DNA from: CAVQJU01 sp963729215
GTDB lineage: Bacteria; Acidobacteriota; Vicinamibacteria; Vicinamibacterales; CAVVIG01
Assembly: GCA_963729215.1 (NCBI GenBank)
Contig: CAVSND010000029.1
Span: forward strand, 1 to 41,851
Length of the DNA stretch: 41,851 bases
Reading direction: 5' to 3'
The translations under genes were made by a program, and so were the position numbers. The notes under the pieces are model-generated. The model was not told the origin of the DNA, did not search any database, and was given only the letters and a program-made list of their open reading frames with translations. This document shows, piece by piece, positions 1-9,700 of this stretch. The stretch's first letter is position 1. Every line of letters starts with the position of its first letter.

Positions 1-265
1 CCGACTAGCGCGATTGCTGGCCGCAGCATGTGCGGCTCCATCTCGACCCACCAAAGCCGAAGGCCTTCGCTCATCTGATTTCTTTTCTTGCGTCCGTTCG
101 CCGCGTTCTCGACACGCCATGCGCCACATCACAGGGTCATCCGCCTGGATGTCAGAGTGCGAAACACTTCGCCGACGCGGCCATTCAAAGATCCAGCCTC
201 GTCGGCGTATCGTCGTCGGCTTTGCGCTCGAAAACGGGGCACGCAATATCGGCAACCCGAAGGGG
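1..265. other. left edge, no supported gene
   Basis: Open frames exist here on both strands, but none has a convincing ribosome binding site or recognisable protein sequence. A plus-strand frame open from base 1 ends near base 78 and could be the tail of a gene cut by the window edge; there is too little to call it. Confidence 0.4.
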
Positions 266-505
266 TCACCGGAAGAACTTCAGGATCGCGAACAGGACGA
301 CGACGACCACGAGAAACATCAGCAGGTACGGGCTGGTGATTCCGATGGAAATGGAGGGGATGGAGATGGACTCGGTTCTGCTCGACAGCCCGGCGCTCCC
401 GGCTTCGATGGTCGGCCTGTAGTACCACCAGAGGCAAACGATCACGAACACGACCGTGAGCATGACCGCCAGAAGACCGCGGACCACGAGTTTCGTCGGT
501 GACAT
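266..505 (-). CDS. small two-helix membrane protein, unknown
   Basis: This 79-residue protein has a hydrophobic segment at residues 9-27 (VRGLLAVMLTVVFVIVCLWW region) and a second, very hydrophobic one at residues 61-76 (LLMFLVVVVVLFAILKF). A polar Ser/Ile-rich loop joins them. The ATG start is preceded by only a weak AGGGC element. The gene lies downstream of the large membrane protein gene on the same strand, separated by about 120 bases with nothing recognisable. I do not recognise the family. The amino acid pattern is that of a real inner-membrane protein, since random GC-rich frames give Arg/Ala/Gly-rich products. Function unknown. Confidence 0.6.
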   Translation of the reverse strand: MSPTKLVVRGLLAVMLTVVFVIVCLWWYYRPTIEAGSAGLSSRTESISIPSISIGITSPYLLMFLVVVVVLFAILKFFR

Positions 506-624
506 AAGAAGCCCTGCGAAAACGGACTACCGGATCAATCTACGCACATCACCACGGCTCCGCGTCGGCATGTAGCTTGCACCCGCCCGCAATGGTAGTC
601 CGTTGCCAGGCCATTGCCTCCAAT

Positions 625-2585
625 TCAGTTGCCAATCCGACTCCGGTCGAGTCGCACGAAAAGGGTGCGTTCCTGATCTTGCGCGAGTCTCGTCACGGGC
701 AGCACATGTTCAACGTAATCGCGCAGCTGCGGAGAGGCCGTTCGTCGATTGAGCATGACAAACGCGATATCGTCCGTAACCATCCGTTGACCGGCGAGCG
801 TCATGTCGGGCAGGGCAGCTTCCGGCACCACGTCGGCCGTCGGTCCAGACAACCGGAGCCAGGCGGCAATCAGCGGATCCGCGCGGTAATTTGTGAGCAC
901 GGTCGATGAAAGCCGCGCCAGCACGCCGCCCACGAGCGGACGCTCGTGAACCGTTTGACAGACGAGTACGCGGTGATCGACCGGCGTGATCGCCCCGAAT
1001 CCGTCGCCCAGCCCGAGCGGCAGCTCGGCGACCGCGCCTGACTCCGGCCGATCGCGCAGGACGCGATAAATCGCGGGGCACTCAATTGACACCGTCGGAA
1101 ACGGCGCGATCCAGAAATCCGCAAGTACCAGGACCGCACAGACCGAACACACGAGCGCAGGCCGCCGTCCGAACCGCGGGATGCTCATCGCTGCCAGCAC
1201 GGCAAGAGCGAGATAGACGACGACCATCGCTCGACCTGGCATCCGGGCGTTGGCTGCGATGGGCACATACCTGAGTAACACCTCCGGCATAAGCAGGCCG
1301 GTGTTATGTCCGCCCGCGTGGACGTGCGAACCCAGGGCCCACACAAGGAACAGACTTCCCAGGATGAACCACTGGCGAACGACGGGATGCGCCCATCGCT
1401 TTCGCACGGCCACGGCTGCCAGCAGGCACGGCGCTATTCCGAGCCACGCACCGGATTCGATCAGGTTGATCCCGAACTGCGCGTACATGCGCCGAGACGC
1501 ATCGCCCCAGAGGGCGTGAAAGGGATTGCCGAGCAGAAGTGTGAGGACATCGATTCCAATCGGTGCGTTTCGCCAGACGTACCCTTGTGTCACGTATTGC
1601 CCGCTCACGATGACCTGGAGCGCGTTCCGCAACAGGGGCGCGCTACCCAGCAGGAAGACACCGAACATCACGCTCAAGGCGGTGGCAGCGCGGGCCGACG
1701 ACCAATCAGCGGCTCGCGCCGCACGAACCCTTGGCCTGAAACGAACCCAGAGGGCGATGGCTGTCAACACCCACAACACCTGCCACGCGTTGAAACTATC
1801 ATCTGCCGCACGCGGACGGGGCCGACCTGACGGACAAACCCGCCAGTCATTGCGATGACGACGATGACGATGACATCGAGCGCAATCGCGCCGAGCAAGG
1901 CGACGAGCCATCCCCTGTGTGGCGGACTCGTGCCCACGTCCAGAGACCACCGACGCGCCGCGATCAGAAGGACGCCACAGGCGAAGACGAGCTCGTAAAC
2001 CACGTAGTAGTAATCGATATACGCGGTGGCGGCCAGCACGATGCCCGCGAATACGGCCCACTTGAGTGATCCACGCACCGCGTCAACAACGCCGAGGGCG
2101 AACAACGGAATGGTCCAGGCCGTGGTCAGATTGAAGTGCCCGTTGAGGTGGGCCGCAATGTACGGCGACGTGCCAAAGATGATTCCGGCAAGGATGGCTG
2201 CGCCCTTGTCGCGGACGACCCGCCATGCCAGCAGGTACGCACAGAAGCCATTCATCGCGACCGACGCCAGCGTCGTGACATTTAGTGCCGTCGCGACAGA
2301 GAAACGTTCCAGCACCGTCGCGCCAATGAAGGCGGGCAGCGCCGTGTGCGTGTGCAGCGTGAGGTCGGCTCCGCCCGGCGCGAGGAGATACGACGTGTGA
2401 AAAAAGCTGCTCCCCGCTGTCCGCGCGGTACGCATCCACCAGAAATTCCAGAGAAAGAGCGAGTTGTCGCCGATCCCGGCGCCGGGGAGATGGGTTGGTA
2501 ACTGAAGAACGAGAGGAAACGTCCAGGCGACTGCCAATGCGAGGAATCCGACGGCTACGAGGACGTGCAGGCAGAAGTCTCGCAA
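625..2585 (-). CDS. polytopic membrane protein, GT-C glycosyltransferase-like, frameshifted
   Basis: Two frames make up one protein of about 650 residues. The N-terminal part (2585 down to about 1810) begins at a TTG with RDFCLHVLVAVGFLALAVAW and carries GDNSLFLWNFWWMR and LLAPGGADLTLHTHTALPAF. The C-terminal part continues in another frame from about 1805 with alternating hydrophobic helices and a soluble tail ending near 625. A first-loop acidic residue (GDN) after helix 1 and many membrane segments recall GT-C glycosyltransferases and YfhO-like proteins, but that assignment is inference. A single-base indel between about 1800 and 1835 explains the split. An ATG seven bases upstream is in a different frame, so the exact start is uncertain. 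The divergent upstream region holds a CRP-type palindrome 72 bases from the start. Confidence 0.6.
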
Positions 2586-2592
2586 GCGACAT

Positions 2593-2848
2593 ATTCTCGT
2601 CGATTTCTAACGCGCCGAGCGAGGGTCCTGACGTGGCACGGCGGCGCGACGCATTATGTGATCTCCGTCACAGTCTTGCTGGCCTTTCCGTGAACTCCGC
2701 ACCCTTGCCGCCGCGCTTGCAGCGCCTTGTAGACATCTCCAGTTGGCATCCCTCGTGCGATGCGCTCACCTGAACGGCGTTTCGCCACGGCTCCGCGTGA
2801 TCGAAATGCCCGGCATGGTGAGCCAGCGGCCGCAGAGGGAGATAGCGC
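2593..2848. other. divergent intergenic region
   Basis: About 255 bases without a gene, between the minus-strand membrane protein and the plus-strand SdrD-B-like gene. The notable content is the CRP-type palindrome at 2657-2672 and a GAGGGAGA ribosome binding site at 2835-2842, just before the downstream ATG. No convincing sigma-70 -35/-10 pair was seen. Confidence 0.5.
2657..2672. promoter_or_regulatory. perfect CRP/FNR-type palindrome TGTGA-N6-TCACA
   Basis: The 16 bases TGTGATCTCCGTCACA match the classical CRP half-sites exactly with a 6-base spacer. The site is intergenic between divergent genes, 72 bases from the minus-strand membrane protein start and 176 bases from the plus-strand secreted protein start. 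A Crp/Fnr-family regulator is encoded 1.4 kb downstream. Whether that protein binds here is inference, because its recognition helix lacks the Glu that E. coli CRP uses to read this sequence. Confidence 0.55.
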
Positions 2849-4021
2849 ATGTCCAAGGGAAACGAGACAACTGGCCGCGCAGCATGCGGGCGAATCGGTG
2901 GTGTTTTCCCGTTCGGCGCGGCGCTCGCGTCGGCGCTCGTCATGATGGCGACCACCTCGGCATCCGCGCAAGTTGTCAACTCGTGCGCCGAAGGGGATGT
3001 TGTGTGTGGATTCGTGTGGAACGACGTGAACGGCGACGGGACTCAGGACGCGGGCGAGCCCGGACTCGAGGGCGTCACGGTGTCCGCGTATAGCGGCGCG
3101 ACCTTTGTCGCATCCACGATGACGGATCCCGGCGGGCTCTATTCGTTCTCATCCCAGAAACTGCCAGCCGTAGGCAGCTATCGGATCGTCATTGACTCCA
3201 CCGTGCCTCCACTTGGAGCGGGCACGTTCGTGTCGCCACTGAACAATCCTGGTCACCCTGACGCCTCGCTGGTCGACAGTGACGGCATCGATTCGAACAC
3301 CGGGTCCAGCTACGTCGATGTGTCAGTGGCGGACAACTTCTCATTTCACATCCTCGCCTTCGGGTTTTATGCTTCGTCCGCTCCGCCCCTGGCCTGCACG
3401 ATTCCCGAAGCGAGCGAGGTGATCAGCAGCACGTCCTGGAACAAGTTCAAGGTGCCGTTCGGCACGCCCTCCTTCGTCTGGGTGCACGCCCATTTCAACC
3501 CGAACGAAGTCCCGGCCACCACGAAGACGACGGTGCTGTTCATGGGTGTGTCGTTCGTGTTGAACGGCCACGCGTACCCGCTGCCGAACGGCCTGGTGAC
3601 CTTCGATCCGGCGGCGCCGTCGGTGAGCACCACAACGTTCGATGCGCCGAACAATCGATGGCTGACGACGATCAATCCCAGGTTCATCAGCGACGAGAAC
3701 TTCTTCGTGGGCGCCGCGATTCCGATCGACGCGACGATCATCGGAGGCGGGCAGGCGACGATTCATTTCACGACGCAAACCGACGAGAGCGATCTGTCGT
3801 TCTCCTGGCAATGGAGCGCGGCGGTTTACACGTACTGGCCGTCGAACTGGAACGAGGCGCTGATCCAGCCCTATCATGGCAACGGCCCCGCAGGCAGCCA
3901 GCACGCCGGTGCGCCGGACAGCACGTTGGTTCAGAAATCGCTGATTGCGGGTCCGCGCGGCGGCGGCGGGTCGAACTTCACCGGGTCGTGGAGCGCGACA
4001 GGCCACGGCAGCTGTCAGTAG
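2849..4021 (+). CDS. secreted protein with SdrD B-like domain
   Basis: A 390-residue exported protein. Residues 1-41 form a long signal peptide with a hydrophobic core and a likely cleavage after SASA, just before QVVNSC. Residues 53-150 match an SdrD B-type (Cna-B-like) surface domain: GFVWNDVNGDGTQDAGEPG is the signature opening and includes a DVNGDGTQD calcium-binding-like loop, followed by the LYSF strand motif. Residues from about 175 to 390 (starting near CTIPEASEVISS) form a separate Thr/Ser-rich beta domain that I do not recognise, ending in a Gly-rich stretch and a Cys. There is no LPXTG, PEP-CTERM or visible type IX sorting signal. A GAGGGAGA ribosome binding site precedes the ATG. 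Likely role: cell-surface or extracellular structural or adhesive protein. Confidence 0.75.
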   Translation: MSKGNETTGRAACGRIGGVFPFGAALASALVMMATTSASAQVVNSCAEGDVVCGFVWNDVNGDGTQDAGEPGLEGVTVSAYSGATFVASTMTDPGGLYSFSSQKLPAVGSYRIVIDSTVPPLGAGTFVSPLNNPGHPDASLVDSDGIDSNTGSSYVDVSVADNFSFHILAFGFYASSAPPLACTIPEASEVISSTSWNKFKVPFGTPSFVWVHAHFNPNEVPATTKTTVLFMGVSFVLNGHAYPLPNGLVTFDPAAPSVSTTTFDAPNNRWLTTINPRFISDENFFVGAAIPIDATIIGGGQATIHFTTQTDESDLSFSWQWSAAVYTYWPSNWNEALIQPYHGNGPAGSQHAGAPDSTLVQKSLIAGPRGGGGSNFTGSWSATGHGSCQ

Positions 4022-4120
4022 GCCGACGTGGCCGAGTCGTCGCCGTTGGTTGCGCCACGGATCGACTCGCCATGCTTTAGATAAGAGTGCAGACGCCGTT
4101 CCTGTACAATATCGATCCTC

Positions 4121-4774
4121 TTGAAAGTCAGACGAAAGGCCACGTTCGACGCCAAGATCTTCCTTGAATCGGCGGGGAACGCCAGGAGGATCGTCAAGTA
4201 TCGTCGCGACGATGTGATCTTCACCCAGGGCGATCCGTGCGACCACGTGCTGTACATCCAGACGGGGAACGTCAAGCTCTCCGTGCTCTCGACGAGCGGA
4301 CGTGAGGCGGTCGTGGCGATGCTCGGCGCCGGGGAATTCTTCGGCGAAGGGTGCCTGGCGGGTCAGGCCGTCCGCATGGGCACGGCGACGGCGGCATCAG
4401 AAAGCAGCATCCTGCTCGTGGATAAGAACCGGATGGTGCGGCTGCTTCACGCGAAGCATGGGTTGTCGGATCGGTTCATCGCCCACATGCTGGCGCGGAA
4501 CATCCGGATCGAAGAAGACCTGATCGACCAGCTCTTCAACTCGAGCGAGAAGCGCCTCGCCAGGACGCTGCTGCTCCTGGCGCGATACGGCAAACACGAC
4601 AAGCCCGTACGGGCTGTGCCGCCCATCTCCCAGAGCACCCTGGCGGAAATGGTCGGCACAACGCGATCGCGGGTGAACTTCTTCATGAAGAAATTCCAGC
4701 GGCTGGGCTTCATCGACTACAAGAACGGGCTCAAGGTGAACAACTCGCTGCTCACCGTTGTGCTGCACGATTAG
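4121..4774 (+). CDS. Crp/Fnr family transcriptional regulator
   Basis: 217 residues, the normal family length. Residues 23-115 form the cyclic-nucleotide-binding-like beta roll (IFTQGDPCDHVLYIQTGNVK, then GEFFGEGCLAG). A long dimer helix lies at about 117-140, and the C-terminal winged helix is at 168-200 (STLAEMVGTTRSRVNFFMKK). There is no FNR-type Cys cluster. In the recognition helix the Arg of CRP (R180) is kept, but the positions equivalent to E181 and R185 are Ser and Phe, so DNA specificity probably differs from E. coli CRP. The cAMP-contact Arg-Ser pair of the roll is not obvious. The start is a TTG, chosen because the fold begins directly after it. The gene ends 23 bases inside the convergent SYLF gene. 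The effector is unknown. Confidence 0.85.
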   Translation: MKVRRKATFDAKIFLESAGNARRIVKYRRDDVIFTQGDPCDHVLYIQTGNVKLSVLSTSGREAVVAMLGAGEFFGEGCLAGQAVRMGTATAASESSILLVDKNRMVRLLHAKHGLSDRFIAHMLARNIRIEEDLIDQLFNSSEKRLARTLLLLARYGKHDKPVRAVPPISQSTLAEMVGTTRSRVNFFMKKFQRLGFIDYKNGLKVNNSLLTVVLHD

Positions 4775-5459
4775 ATTCGTTGTAGGGCGCGTTCTTCTCC
4801 AGCACATCGACAAGGTGACGCCCCGATGCCGTCACGGCGACCGGCGCACCGGTGATGATCCGGCGCGCGGTCATCTTCACCCCGTACACCTCTTTGTTGG
4901 CGTCATCGTCCGGACGAATCGACATGCCCTCCAGGGATACGCCGGCGAAGAGGCCCCGGCTGCGCGAGTAGCTCAGGATCTCGGCGCGCAGCGTCGCATC
5001 GGTGGACGCGTCGACGGCGCGGCCCTTGGGTCCGGCCGCGACGGACGCGTTGCCGCCAAGCGCGACCTTGCTGCTGAGCAACGCCTCCAGACCGCGGTCG
5101 TTCATAACCAGCAGAATGACATCAGTCGATTCGCCGCCGATCTGGAGCCCGATGCTCCCGCCTTCCAGCGTATACATCGCCGGCGCGCCCCACGGGCCGT
5201 TGAACGACTTGCCCGATCGGCAAACCATGGCCCCGCGGCCGTAGCTGCCGCCGATGCCCACCGCCACTTTCGTCACCGAGGGGATAACGATGGCGCACTC
5301 GGCTTTGCCGAGCAGTTCCTGCGGGATGTTGTCGGGGATGTCCAGGATTTCCTGCATCACCACGCCGGCGGTTTCGAGGCGGCTTTGCTCTTTGTTGGCG
5401 GCCCCGAGCGCCGCCGTACCCAACGCGAGACACACGACCAGGCTGAGATAACGAAACAT
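4752..5459 (-). CDS. SYLF-domain (YSC84-like) lipid-binding exported protein
   Basis: 235 residues. A signal peptide (MFRYLSLVVCLALGTAALGA) is followed by the SYLF/YSC84 domain: a helical lead (VMQEILDIPDNIPQELL), AIVIPSVTKVAVGIGGSYG, a GAMVCR turn, SFNGPWGAPAMYTLEG, GLQIGGESTDVILLVMND, then GGNASVAAGPKG and GLFAGVSLEG. In characterised homologues this fold binds phosphoinositides or other lipids; in bacteria the proteins are periplasmic and mostly uncharacterised. The frame is open well upstream, but the ATG at 5459 has an AGAGGT ribosome binding site seven bases before it and starts the signal peptide, so the longer start is rejected. Its 3' end overlaps the convergent crp-type gene by 23 bases. 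Confidence 0.85.
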   Translation of the reverse strand: MFRYLSLVVCLALGTAALGAANKEQSRLETAGVVMQEILDIPDNIPQELLGKAECAIVIPSVTKVAVGIGGSYGRGAMVCRSGKSFNGPWGAPAMYTLEGGSIGLQIGGESTDVILLVMNDRGLEALLSSKVALGGNASVAAGPKGRAVDASTDATLRAEILSYSRSRGLFAGVSLEGMSIRPDDDANKEVYGVKMTARRIITGAPVAVTASGRHLVDVLEKNAPYNESNRAAQR

Positions 5460-5710
5460 GGGTTGACCTCTTGGAGAATGAACGATTAGCCGAACAGCGG
5501 ATTGCGCACCATGACGACGGTTGAAAGCACGCGGAACCGTCTTTCGACCGTCAGGCATCGTAGGCTGTTGCAGTCCGAGCTGGCTGTGCTGTTGTGCACA
5601 TGCCGCGAAAGGAGAAGAGTGGCGTCCTGTTCTGGCGCGACGACATGTTGTAAGAGGACATTCTTGTCCGTTGAGACTTTCGCGGCTTCGCACTAGGCTC
5701 GCAAGCACCT
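5460..5710. other. divergent intergenic region
   Basis: About 250 bases between the SYLF gene (minus) and the transglutaminase gene (plus). A possible weak promoter, TTGAGA at 5671-5676 and TAGGCT at 5694-5699 with a 17-base spacer, would start transcription only a few bases before the ATG at 5711. That fits the lack of a ribosome binding site there (a leaderless message). This is suggestive only. Confidence 0.3.
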
Positions 5711-6532
5711 ATGCAGCTGCGAGTCGGCTACGAATTGATCTACGACTGTCCGCAGCCCACGCCGATGCTGCTGATGCTGAACATCCATCACACGCGCGCG
5801 AGCGATGTGGTCGTGCCCGATTGCCTCACGACGAACCCCGCGGTGCCCGTGGCGTTCTACCGCGACACCTTTGGCAATTGGTGCACACGACTGGTGCTGC
5901 CGGCAGGGAAGACGCGCCTGTCAGCGAGCGCGATTGTGAACGACTCGGGTCTCCCCGAGGCCCACGCCCTGTCGGATCGGCAGCACGCCCTGCCGGATCT
6001 TCCCGAGGAGTGCCTGCAGTTCCTGCTCGGCAGTCGTTATTGCGAAACCGACCGTCTGTCGGACGTGGCCTGGTCGCTCTTCGGGCAGTCGCCTGGCGGT
6101 GGCTTACGGGTTCAGGCTATTTGCGATTACGTCCATCAGCACATTGCGTTCGGCTATCAGGACGCCCGCTCGACGAAGTCGGCGTGGGAAGTGTTCACGG
6201 AGAGGAGGGGCGTGTGCCGGGACTATGCGCATCTGGCCGTCGCCCTTTGCCGGTGCATGAACATTCCCGCGCGCTACTGCACGGGATACCTGGGCGACGC
6301 CGGCACTCAACCGCCGTACGGGGTGATGGACTTTGCCGCGTGGCTCGAGGCATACGTGGATGGACACTGGCAGACCTTCGATCCACGCAACAACGTGCCA
6401 CGGATCGGACGGATCCTGATCGCGCGTGGCCGCGATGCAACCGACGTGGCGATCAGCAACGCCTTCGGGCCCAACACGCTGGCGGGCTTCAAGGTGTGGG
6501 TCGACGAAGTTCACGGATACAGCACGTTGTGA
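5711..6532 (+). CDS. transglutaminase-like protein
   Basis: 273 residues. The N-terminal beta region (MQLRVGYELIYDCPQPTPML) is like that of bacterial transglutaminase-family proteins. The papain-like core is at about 130-230: the nucleophile is Cys169 in RRGVCRDYAHLA, and Asp224 in FDPRNN fits the third catalytic position. The usual HAW motif is replaced by FAAW (residues 208-211), so the catalytic His is not seen at its normal place. Related bacterial proteins with F(S/A)AW at this position exist to my knowledge, so this may be a subfamily trait. There is no signal peptide, suggesting a cytoplasmic protease- or amidase-like role, possibly non-catalytic. No clear ribosome binding site precedes the ATG. 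It is convergent with the small coiled-coil gene, which ends immediately after it. Confidence 0.8.
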   Translation: MQLRVGYELIYDCPQPTPMLLMLNIHHTRASDVVVPDCLTTNPAVPVAFYRDTFGNWCTRLVLPAGKTRLSASAIVNDSGLPEAHALSDRQHALPDLPEECLQFLLGSRYCETDRLSDVAWSLFGQSPGGGLRVQAICDYVHQHIAFGYQDARSTKSAWEVFTERRGVCRDYAHLAVALCRCMNIPARYCTGYLGDAGTQPPYGVMDFAAWLEAYVDGHWQTFDPRNNVPRIGRILIARGRDATDVAISNAFGPNTLAGFKVWVDEVHGYSTL

Positions 6533-6736
6533 TCATTGTTTTCGGTCCCCACCTTTCTCGAGCTGGGCGATGCGGTCCAACGCCTGTTGTCTCAATGCCG
6601 CGGCATCGCGCGCGATGGCGATTTCACCGGCACGCTCGATGTGAGCGACACGGACGTCGAGCGCGGTGATCAGCTCACGCAGGTGACGAAGCGCGAGCGC
6701 TCGGTCGCTTGTGTCCGGAGTGTTCTTGTCGGCCAT
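6533..6736 (-). CDS. small coiled-coil hypothetical protein
   Basis: 67 residues beginning MADKNTPDTSDRALALRHL. The ATG at 6736 is preferred over an in-frame start 39 bases upstream because the upstream residues are not protein-like. The rest is one long amphipathic helix (LRELITALDVRVAHIERAGE, then IARDAAALRQQALDRIAQLE) with heptad-like Leu/Ala/Ile spacing, consistent with a coiled coil or small helical bundle. There is no signal peptide or membrane segment. It lies directly downstream of the cyclic glucan synthase gene on the same strand, separated by about 54 bases, and is probably co-transcribed with it. No known function. Confidence 0.6.
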   Translation of the reverse strand: MADKNTPDTSDRALALRHLRELITALDVRVAHIERAGEIAIARDAAALRQQALDRIAQLEKGGDRKQ

Positions 6737-6790
6737 TTCAGTCACCCGAGCGGAATTGTAACGTCCTTGCCGCAAGCACGCGCCGGATCC

Positions 6791-9700
6791 CTAAACGTGC
6801 TGGCGGTCCCCGAGGACGACCTGCACCGTGTGCGTCTTCCCGTCATTGAACAGCGGAATCGCCGCGGCATCGACCGGGGCTCCGTCCAGCGTGGCACTTG
6901 AGACGCCCCGGCACCGGTGCGTGGGGTTGCACACCATGATTTCGTAACGAGTGTCGAGGAATCGCCACTCAATGCGGTAGTGGGGCCACGACGAGGGGAT
7001 GCACGGGTCGATAATAAAGGTGGCTCCGCGCCTCCGGAGGCCAAGAATGCTGCCGATCCCCGCCTGATACATCCAACCGGCCGATCCCGTGAACCAACTC
7101 CACCCACCGCGCCCGGCGTGCGGGGCCTGGGCGTACAGGTCGCCGGCCATCACGTACGGCTCCGTCTTGTAGCGAGCGACATCGGCCGCCGTCCGCGCAT
7201 GGTTGATCGGGTTCAGCATATGGAAGAACTCCGCGGCGTCGTCTCCGCTTCCGAGGCGCGCCAGCGCCATCACGATCCACACGGCCGCGTGCGTGTACTG
7301 GCCGCCGTTCTCACGGACGCCCGGAGGGTACCCCTTGATGTACCCCGGCTCCTGTGCCGACCGATCGAACGGGGGCGTCAGCAGCAGAAGCAGCTGTGAG
7401 CGGCGCGCAACCAGGGAGGTGCGGACGGCATCCATCGCGCGCTCCGCGAAGCGGATCGGGACGGCGCCCGACAGGACCGCCCACGACTGCGAGATGGAGT
7501 CGATGGTGCATTCGTCGTTCTGTGCGGATCCGAGCGGCATGCCGTTGTCGTAGTATCCGCGCCGGTACCACTCGCCGTCCCACGATCGTTCCAGGGCGCT
7601 CGCGAGGCGCCGGGCCTCGTTCAGATACCGATCGGCCCGACTGTCGTCCTTCCGGCCGCGGCTCAACGGGACGAAGTCGCTGAGAACGGTATGCAGGAAG
7701 AAGCCGAGCCAGGTGCTTTCGCCGCGACCTGCAGGCCCCACACGGTTCATGCCGTCGTTCCAGTCGCCGGCGCCGATGAGCGGCAGGCCGTGCGCGCCTG
7801 CCGTGAGGCCCTTGTCGATGGCCCGCACGCAGTGTTCGAAGAGCGTGGCATCCGTCGAAGACAACTTGCGGCCGGCTGTACGATTCGTGCGCATCAGCGG
7901 CGAGCGGCGGCGCCTCCAGAAAGGGCACGCGCTCGTCCAGGATGGCCACGTCGCCCGTGGTGCGGACATATTCCGCGACGACATAGGGAAGCCACAGCAA
8001 ATCGTCCGAGCAGCGTGAACGCAGGCCCTGGCCGCCCGGCTCGTGCCACCAGTGCTGCACGTCGCCCTCGACGAACTGGCGGCCGGCCGCCTTGAGCAGG
8101 TGAGCCCTCGCAAGCTCCGGCCGCGCCAGCAGCAGGCCCATGACGTCCTGCAGCTGATCGCGAAAGCCGAAGGCTCCGCCCGGCTGGTAATAGCCGGCGC
8201 GGGTCCAGAGACGGCAGCTCACGTCCTGATAGACGAGCCAGCGGTTGAGCAGCATGTCGAACGAATCATCCGGCGTGCGCACCTGGATCGTCTCGAGCGT
8301 CCGGTCCCATGACGATCGCACTCGCTGCAGCGCGTCCTCCGCACTGCTGACCGTTGCGTGCTGCGCGATCAGACGTTCGGCATGACCGGGATCTGTGCCC
8401 TCGCCCAGCAGGAACAGCAGGCGTCGCTGTTCTCCAGGATTCAGCACGATCTGCAGATGGAGCGCCGCGCAGGGATCGAGTCCGGCGCCGAATTGCGGAT
8501 CGAGCGTCAGGTGGCCCAGCGCGGCCGGCCTGCCGATCGAACCGTTCCGTCCGATGAACGAGAGACGATGGCCTGTCGCGGAGCGGGGAATCTCGCTCGC
8601 ATGCGCGAACGCGACGCGCTCGATGAAGTCGTCGCGGTAACAGTTTCGCGCGAAAATCGTGCCCTTCGCCTCGTCGTACGTCGTCTTGATGTGCCCGGAC
8701 TGGCTTTCACGAGGAGGCCCCAGAACCCAGTCGTTGTAGGCAAACAGGCTCAGCGTTCGCGGGGAGTCCCCGTCATTGGTGAGCGTGAGCAGCGAGAACT
8801 TCACGGGGTCGTCGATGTCGACGAACACGGCCAGTTCGTGGCTGATCTGTCGCGTGACGCGAAAGAACCGTGTCACGCCCGCCGAGTGTTCGACGACGAA
8901 CCGCCCGCTCGTCTCGCGCCGGGCCATCGGTCCCGGCGTGGGCGACCAGGCATCTCCCGAGTCGTCGTCTCGCACGAAGAGCGCCTCGGCGGTCGGATCG
9001 ACGATCGGATCGTTGGCGAACGAGGTCAGCCGGTTCTCGCGGCTGTTCTGCGACCACGTGTGGGCGGACCCGGACGCCGTGACGATGGTGCCGAAACTGG
9101 CGTTGGCGATGATGTTCGACCACGGCAGCGGTGTTTCCTGATCGCCGTCCAGGACGATCGTGTAGGCGCGACCCTCGTCCGTGAAACCGCCCAGGCCGTT
9201 GGCGAGCGACATCTGCGGCTGCGGCATCGGCGGGACCGTGATCGCGCCGCTGCTGCCGGTCGATGACTCCGGCGGAACGGCGGCGAACGTCGGACGCCGG
9301 ATGTTGTGCACCGGGTGGGGCGTATCGAGCTGGGTCCTGAGATCACCGCGATCGCCGGCGAGCACCGCGCGGGCCGCCGCCGCGATCAACGTGCAATCCC
9401 TTTTGCCGATCCAATCCGCTCGAAGGAGATACGCCCCGCCGGACCGGTGCTTCCAGAGCCGCCAGGGTCCATTGTCGAGAATGGCCGTCAGCTGGGCGTG
9501 CATTTCGTCCAGATAGCTCGTCGGATGCTCGTTGAGGATGACGACATCGGCGTTCAGGCCCTTCAAGCGCCAGTACTCCTGCGCCTGCAGCACCTGCCGC
9601 ACGAGTCCCCCGTCATCCTCTCCGGTGACACGGACGAGCAGCATCGGCAGATCGCCGGAAATGCCGTGCGGCCAGAGACCGGCCTGTCCGAGTACGTTCG

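Noticed and set aside
1800..1835. Programmed frameshift in the membrane protein gene
   Set aside because: No slippery heptamer was recognised at the frame change, and similar single-base indels occur in many unrelated genes in the window, so an error or mutation is simpler.
4752..5708. Longer SYLF protein starting at 5708
   Set aside because: The upstream residues are not conserved-looking, and the signal peptide and ribosome binding site point to the ATG at 5459.
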